DNA of 5,619 bases from assembly GCA_021779695.1 (NCBI GenBank), contig JAJYAE010000293.1, positions 1-5,619 on the forward strand, in the 5' to 3' direction. Every line of letters starts with the position of its first letter. The first letter of the stretch is position 1. The notes beneath the pieces are model-generated. The model did no database searches, had not been told where the DNA came from, and worked only from the letters and a program-made list of their open reading frames with translations. The translations under genes and the position numbers were made by a program. The stretch is from Acidobacteriota bacterium (lineage in GTDB: Bacteria > Acidobacteriota > Terriglobia > Terriglobales > Acidobacteriaceae). This document shows, one piece after another, positions 1-3,304 of this stretch.

Positions 1-47
1 CGCCCATTCCCCGCCCCGCAGCCCAAAGTACGATATGCTGAAAGAGC

Positions 48-124
48 GCGCCCGTAGCTCAGCTGGATAGAGCGAACGCCTCCGGAGCGTTAGGTCGGGA
101 GTTCGAATCTCTCCGGGCGCACCA
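48..124 (+). tRNA. tRNA-Arg (anticodon CCG)
   Basis: A complete 77-nt cloverleaf is visible. The acceptor stem pairs GCGCCCG (48-54) with CGGGCGC (114-120). The D arm is GCTC/GAGC (57-60 with 70-73). The anticodon stem is AACGC/GCGTT around the 7-nt loop CTCCGGA (80-86), which puts CCG at 82-84 and so reads the arginine codon CGG. The variable loop is 5 nt, and the T arm is GGGAG/CTCTC with loop TTCGAAT and one G-U pair. The discriminator base is A121, and CCA (122-124) is encoded in the DNA rather than added later. A TACGAT hexamer at 29-34 could be its -10 element, giving a leader of only about 7 nt, but the -35 region lies at the window edge and is not recognisable. No integrase or attachment-site duplication is seen near its 3' end. 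Confidence 0.97.
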
Positions 125-144
125 TCCCTTCCCACCCCGCAAGC

Positions 145-173
145 AAAAAGCCCGGCAGCCATCGCCACCGGGC
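145..173 (-). terminator. Intrinsic terminator of the M28 peptidase gene
   Basis: GCCCGG (150-155) pairs perfectly with CCGGGC (168-173) around a 12-nt loop. On the minus strand the stem is followed directly by five T residues (complement of the A-run 145-149), the classic Rho-independent layout. It begins 24 bp after the peptidase stop codon. On the + strand the sequence after the stem is not T-rich, so it is directional and would not efficiently end tRNA transcripts. Confidence 0.75.
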
Positions 174-196
174 CCTCGTATCTTCCCGCTCCCGCC

Positions 197-1687
197 TCAG
201 AACATATCGTGCGCCTGCATGTCCTTATACTTATCCAGCGACTTGATCTGCTTCAGCTCGTCCTCCACCTCCGCCGCCGTGTAGTGCTTCAGCGTCGTCG
301 GCGAATCCGCAAACGCATACGCCGTCACGCCCACCACCGTCACCCCCAGGTTCAGGTCCCGCGGGTCCACCTTGTCAAACGTGTCGCTCGGCTTGTGGTG
401 CAGTTGCATGTACTTCTCCATCGGCGTCCACAACACAAACGACGGCACCCCCTGCACCAGAAATGGCCCTTCGTCCGTCGAGAACGTGAACTGCCCGGAG
501 TCCGTCGTATTCCACGCATCCAGATCCGCCAGCAGCGGCTTCAGCACTGTCACGGCGTCCGCCTCGTCCTTGCGCCCAAAGACATACCACCCCTTCGGCG
601 CTTCGTCGCCTGAATCCGTCACAAAGTCGCCCACGCACTTTGCCGCATCCTGCGCATGTGCCCCTGCATACCGCACCGATCCGATAAGTCCCTCCTCTTC
701 GCCGCCAAACAAAATGAAGCGCATCGTCCGCCGCGGCTTCAGTCCCACCGTCTCAATCGCCTGCGCCACCGCCAGAACGCTCGACGCGCCCGTCCCGTTG
801 TCCTGCGCGCCCGTCCCCGGATTCCACGAGTCCAGATGCCCGCCCACAATCACATACTCGCCGTTGTCCTCGCTCCCCGGAATCTCCGCCACCACGTTGT
901 GGACCTTCACGTTCTTGCGAATCCGGTTCTTGAAGCTGAACTCAATCTCCACCGGGCCCTTGGCCAGCAGCCGCTTCAGCAGCAGCGTGTCCTCCATGCC
1001 CAGGTTCCCCGTCACAATGTTGGCCTCCGTCCCTTTGAAGTCCGTCACACCCACCATGCTCGGCGCATTGTTCACCGCGCCCAGACCCAGCACCAGCGCA
1101 CGTGCGCCCTCACCCTCCAGCAGGTCAATCGCGTCAAACAGCTTCCCAATCGGCTGGCCAGGGTGCTTCCGCAGCGAGTCGCCATCCACCAGCACAATGC
1201 TGTCCTTGATCTTCGCCGCCGCGGCCTTCACGCCATCCGGCGACGCATCATCCAGATAGAACACCTGCCCGCGCACCCCGCCCGGCGGCGTCGAAGGGCT
1301 CCATCCCTCGCTCACCAGATGCAGCGCCTGCTCGTGCGGCGCAATCATCTCCGCCGTCACCGGACCCTCCGGCTCCCACGTCGCAGGAATCACCCACTCC
1401 TCGCCGTGCACATTCTTCAGGCCCATCTGCTTGAACTTATCCTCGGCCCATGACACCGCCTTTTCGTAATTCGCTGACCCCGTCAGCCGCGGCCCAATGT
1501 CATCCGCCAGGTGCTCGTCATACTCATAGGCCTTGCCCGCAAGCATCAACTGCCCGCCCAGCCGCACCAGCTCCTGGTTCAACTTTGCATCCACCGTCAA
1601 CTGGTCCTGAGCTGACTGGGCTCCGCACACAGCGCCGCCCGCCGCCATCACGCCGCACAACAGCCAAAGGGGAAGTCTCTTCTTCAT
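197..1687 (-). CDS. Secreted M28 family zinc metallopeptidase (carboxypeptidase Q-like, with PA domain)
   Basis: This encodes a 496-residue exported peptidase that should cleave amino acids from peptides outside the cytoplasm with a two-zinc centre. Residues 1 to about 24 form a signal peptide (basic KKR, then a hydrophobic stretch). The cysteine at 21 sits in GAVC, a poor lipobox, so a lipoprotein is unlikely. Residues about 120-245 look like the protease-associated (PA) insert, and the M28 catalytic core surrounds it. Visible M28 residues are H284 and D286 (GGHLDSW), bridging D296 (AQDNGTG), catalytic and ligand E330/E331 (GGEEEG), D358 (TDSGDE) and H430/H431 (LHHKPSDT), so the active site is intact. 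An ATG at 1694-1696 would add three residues, but it abuts the GGAGG site with no spacing. The ATG at 1685-1687 lies 9 nt after that site and is chosen. The order of motifs matches plasma glutamate carboxypeptidase (CPQ/PGCP); substrate preference cannot be read from the sequence. It converges on the tRNA and diverges from the deacetylase. Confidence 0.93.
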   Translation of the reverse strand: MKKRLPLWLLCGVMAAGGAVCGAQSAQDQLTVDAKLNQELVRLGGQLMLAGKAYEYDEHLADDIGPRLTGSANYEKAVSWAEDKFKQMGLKNVHGEEWVIPATWEPEGPVTAEMIAPHEQALHLVSEGWSPSTPPGGVRGQVFYLDDASPDGVKAAAAKIKDSIVLVDGDSLRKHPGQPIGKLFDAIDLLEGEGARALVLGLGAVNNAPSMVGVTDFKGTEANIVTGNLGMEDTLLLKRLLAKGPVEIEFSFKNRIRKNVKVHNVVAEIPGSEDNGEYVIVGGHLDSWNPGTGAQDNGTGASSVLAVAQAIETVGLKPRRTMRFILFGGEEEGLIGSVRYAGAHAQDAAKCVGDFVTDSGDEAPKGWYVFGRKDEADAVTVLKPLLADLDAWNTTDSGQFTFSTDEGPFLVQGVPSFVLWTPMEKYMQLHHKPSDTFDKVDPRDLNLGVTVVGVTAYAFADSPTTLKHYTAAEVEDELKQIKSLDKYKDMQAHDMF

Positions 1688-1696
1688 GCGTCCCAT

Positions 1697-1702
1697 CCTC
1701 CC
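1697..1702 (-). promoter_or_regulatory. Shine-Dalgarno site deciding the M28 peptidase start
   Basis: On the minus strand this reads GGGAGG. It touches the upstream ATG (1696-1694) with no gap, but lies 9 nt from the second in-frame ATG (1687-1685), a normal ribosome spacing. It therefore favours the shorter, MKK-starting protein, which also has a cleaner signal-peptide n-region. It is the only clear Shine-Dalgarno site before any of the three protein genes. Confidence 0.7.
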
Positions 1703-1751
1703 GAGCCGCCACTCCTCATGTCAAGCAATCTTTCCGCCTCGCAACCCACCC

Positions 1752-1782
1752 TTGGACCCCACACCACCTCATCAGCGACAAT
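1752..1782 (+). promoter_or_regulatory. Possible promoter of the deacetylase gene
   Basis: A TTGGAC (1752-1757) and a GACAAT (1777-1782) are separated by 19 bp. The second hexamer matches TATAAT at 4 of 6 positions and lies exactly 6 nt before the GTG at 1789, which would make that codon the first bases of a leaderless mRNA. The -35 match is weak and the spacing is long, so this is a suggestion only. The divergent region 1703-1788 otherwise shows no operator-like palindrome and no clear minus-strand promoter. A TTGACA on the minus strand (1724-1719) is too close to the peptidase start to serve as its -35. Confidence 0.3.
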
Positions 1783-1788
1783 ACCCTT

Positions 1789-2760
1789 GTGCCTCGATCC
1801 CGGTTCATGCATCGCTGCACGCCCTTGCTCGTTGCCGCATCCGCCGTCGCGGGCGTCCTCTCGGTCCCTGCCCAGTCCACGCACCCCGCACCCTACGCAC
1901 CCCTCAGCCGCCACCCCGTCGTCGCCCTCACCTTTGACGACCTGCCCTCAGCCGGCGGCCTCGCGCCCGGTGAAACCCGCACCGGCATTGTCACCCGTCT
2001 TGCCTCCGAGCTGCGCGCCGCTCATCTCGAAGGCGCCTACGGCTTCGTCATCGGCAGCGATCTCGAAGATGACGAAGACGCTCAACAGGCCCTCCGCATC
2101 TGGCTCGATGCCGGCATGAACATCGGCAACCACACCTGGTCCCATCCCTCCCTCACCACTCTCACCGCACCCGCCTACGAGCGCGACATCGCCCGCAACG
2201 AGCCCACGCTCCAGCGCTACGCCGGCCGCCGCAACTGGCACTGGTTCCGCTATCCCTATCTCGACGAAGGCGACACCGTCGCCAAGCGCGACAGCGTCCG
2301 CGCCTGGCTCCAGGCCCACGGATACCGCATCGCCCAGGTCACCCTCACCTTCCAGGATGACGACTTCAGCGACCCCTACGACCGCTGCTCCGCCCAGCAC
2401 AACGACGCCGCCCTCGCCTGGCTCCGGCAGACTTACATGGAGAACGCCGCCGAGTTCATCCGCCTCGGCCGCGAGGAGCAGCGCCTCGCATTCGGCCACG
2501 AAATCCCCAACGTCCTCCTGCTCCACGCCACCCGCTTCACCACCCTCATGCTTCCCAGCCTGCTTGATCTCCTCCATCGGCAGGGCTTCCGCTTTGCCTC
2601 CCTTCAAACAGTCCTCAGTGATCCCGCCTACGCCCTCGATCCCCATGCCGGCTTCGTCAACGGCGGCCCCTTCCAGAACCTCTTCCTCAACGCCCGCCAC
2701 CTCAAGTACCCACCCTTCAAGCCCGAACCCACTGAGCAGCTCGACAGCCTCTGCCGATGA
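1789..2760 (+). CDS. Secreted polysaccharide deacetylase (NodB homology domain, CE4-type)
   Basis: This is a 323-residue exported metal-dependent deacetylase, likely removing N- or O-acetyl groups from a glycan such as peptidoglycan, chitin oligomers or xylan. From the GTG start, residues 1 to about 29 form a signal peptide with a basic start (PRSRFMHR), a hydrophobic core and a likely cut after VPA. NodB motifs appear in order: TFDD (catalytic and metal-binding D50/D51), NHTWSH (metal-binding H115 and H119), FRYPY (R154 to Y157), an Asp-rich QDDDF near 189-193 in place of the usual DW motif, and LLLH (H246). The core is complete. An in-frame ATG at 1807 is the alternative start (317 residues); neither has a Shine-Dalgarno site. 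GTG is preferred because it gives a better n-region and because GACAAT lies 6 nt upstream. It is divergent from the M28 peptidase, and no T-tailed terminator follows. A weak CCGGC/GCCGG hairpin at 2796-2810 lies 35 nt after the stop. The substrate is unknown. Confidence 0.9.
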   Translation: MPRSRFMHRCTPLLVAASAVAGVLSVPAQSTHPAPYAPLSRHPVVALTFDDLPSAGGLAPGETRTGIVTRLASELRAAHLEGAYGFVIGSDLEDDEDAQQALRIWLDAGMNIGNHTWSHPSLTTLTAPAYERDIARNEPTLQRYAGRRNWHWFRYPYLDEGDTVAKRDSVRAWLQAHGYRIAQVTLTFQDDDFSDPYDRCSAQHNDAALAWLRQTYMENAAEFIRLGREEQRLAFGHEIPNVLLLHATRFTTLMLPSLLDLLHRQGFRFASLQTVLSDPAYALDPHAGFVNGGPFQNLFLNARHLKYPPFKPEPTEQLDSLCR

Positions 2761-3091
2761 CCCGCAACGCCCTTTCCACTCCGCGACGCCTCAGCCCGGC
2801 TCGCCGCCGGATGCGGACGATGCGTCAACCAGAGAGCAGGCGTCCCGGGCCCGGAGACTTTCGCTCCCACCCCGCCACCTGTTGACTGCCTGTCGGAAGC
2901 TGCCCTTCCCGTCAAGCCCCTTTGCCGAAAATATTCTCTAACCCTCTCATTCCAAAGGGACGATTTCCTGCCGCGCTTTGCATGTTAATTCCCGCAAAAG
3001 GCGCACAATCAAACTATGTCAACCCTCTGCCCAACCCGCATCGCCGGCCATTATTCCGGCTCGCTTCCACTGTCCCATCCTTCCGGCATCA

Positions 3092-3130
3092 CCCCGGTCC
3101 GTACCCCAAAGCCACCCCCCTACCCCCCCC
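3092..3130 (-). other. G-quadruplex candidate (G8/G6/G4/G4 tracts)
   Basis: Read on the minus strand, four G tracts occur: 8 G (3130-3123), 6 G (3120-3115), 4 G (3107-3104) and 4 G (3095-3092), with gaps of 2, 7 and 8 nt. Because the 8-G run can supply two tracts, a canonical arrangement with all loops of 7 nt or less is possible. It lies about 175 bp before the FAD/Fe-S oxidase start, on its template strand. The 8- and 6-base C homopolymers are also sites where sequencing or replication slippage could change length. Confidence 0.5.
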
Positions 3131-3205
3131 TAAATTTATTTGCACTTTTCCACATTTTTCTTGCACGTTTTTCGAATCCAATTTTTACCTTATCTTCGCT
3201 TTTCT
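3131..3205 (+). promoter_or_regulatory. AT-rich T-tract island upstream of the oxidase gene
   Basis: This stretch contrasts sharply with the GC-rich surroundings. T tracts of 4-5 bases occur at 3146-3149, 3155-3159, 3168-3172, 3182-3186 and 3200-3203, and the first ones are spaced about one helical turn apart. TTGCAC occurs twice (3140-3145 and 3161-3166), exactly 21 bp apart, each followed closely by a T tract. This could be a curved or easily melted promoter/UP-type region or a binding site for a dimeric regulator. TTGCAC could also be a -35 element, but no good -10 follows at 16-18 bp. The role is inferred. Confidence 0.35.
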
Positions 3206-3241
3206 GAGCGTGGCACCGCTCATGGAATCGCTAACTCCATG
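3205..3241 (+). promoter_or_regulatory. Two overlapping, mutually exclusive hairpins
   Basis: TGAGCG (3205-3210) pairs with CGCTCA (3217-3222) around a 6-nt loop, and CATGGA (3221-3226) pairs with TCCATG (3236-3241) around a 9-nt loop. Both are perfect 6-bp stems, but they share bases 3221-3222, so only one can be fully formed at a time. There is no T-run on either side, so neither is an intrinsic terminator. They end 63 nt before the oxidase start, where they could be part of an mRNA leader if transcription begins in the AT-rich island, or operator half-sites in DNA. Confidence 0.35.
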
Positions 3242-3292
3242 AATCCGTTCACATGCTGACCGCGCCCACCCGCATCGGCGCGCCCAACGCGC

Positions 3293-3298
3293 TACCAT
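3293..3298 (+). promoter_or_regulatory. Possible -10 element for a leaderless oxidase mRNA
   Basis: TACCAT matches TATAAT at 4 of 6 positions and ends exactly 6 nt before the GTG at 3305. That would place it at -12 to -7 if the start codon is the first transcribed base. No -35 match is seen at 16-19 bp spacing, and there is no Shine-Dalgarno sequence before the GTG. The same spacing is seen at the deacetylase GTG. Confidence 0.28.
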
Positions 3299-3304
3299 TC
3301 CACC

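Larger units (their letters stand above)
2761..3304. other. Long structured non-coding region (about 545 bp)
   Basis: No convincing gene is present in any frame. The left part (2761-2910) is GC-rich, with a 5-bp hairpin at 2796-2810 and the palindrome CCGGGCCCGG at 2845-2854, neither followed by a T-run. The middle part has CCCTTTG (2918-2924) facing CAAAGGG (2953-2959) across 28 nt, and a small GCCGG/CCGGC hairpin at 3043-3060. The right part carries C-runs, an AT-rich island and two overlapping hairpins, listed separately. A frame-closing TGA at 3257-3259 bounds the downstream gene, so the coding part cannot begin earlier than 3260. The region probably holds the promoter of the oxidase gene, but no strong sigma-70 pair is visible. 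Confidence 0.6.

Noticed and set aside
48..124. tRNA-Arg as an integration site for a mobile element
   Set aside because: No integrase, no direct repeat of the tRNA 3' end, and no composition break follow; the next feature is an ordinary terminator.
372..1453. Two + strand open frames (372-1259 and 656-1453) opposite the M28 peptidase
   Set aside because: They are antisense to intact zinc-ligand motifs, and the products are Ser/Pro-rich or Arg/His-rich with no recognisable fold.
1450..1788. N-terminal extension of the deacetylase frame back to an ATG at 1450
   Set aside because: It would overlap the peptidase gene by about 240 bp, is Pro/Thr/Arg-rich, and would bury the signal peptide inside the protein.
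1948..2700. A 250-codon minus-strand frame opposite the deacetylase
   Set aside because: Gly/Val/Glu-rich mirror frame of a gene with all main NodB motifs.
2796..2854. Hairpin 2796-2810 and palindrome 2845-2854 as a terminator of the deacetylase gene
   Set aside because: Stems are short and neither is followed by a T-run; in GC-rich DNA such palindromes are common by chance.
2918..2959. CCCTTTG/CAAAGGG inverted repeat as an operator or hairpin
   Set aside because: Seven base pairs across a 28-nt loop is weak, and no neighbouring signal supports it.
2978..3009. TTGCAT ... CACAAT as a sigma-70 promoter
   Set aside because: The spacing of 20 bp is too long and both hexamers are imperfect; it is kept only as part of the leaderless-start pattern.
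3016..3207. A 63-codon + strand frame (and an overlapping 106-codon frame at 2922-3242) in the intergenic region
   Set aside because: CACAAT lies 6 nt before the ATG at 3016 and the C-terminus is hydrophobic, but the hydrophobic part is simply the T-tract island translated, the rest is Pro/Ser-rich, and there is no Shine-Dalgarno site. Not supportable as a gene without conservation.
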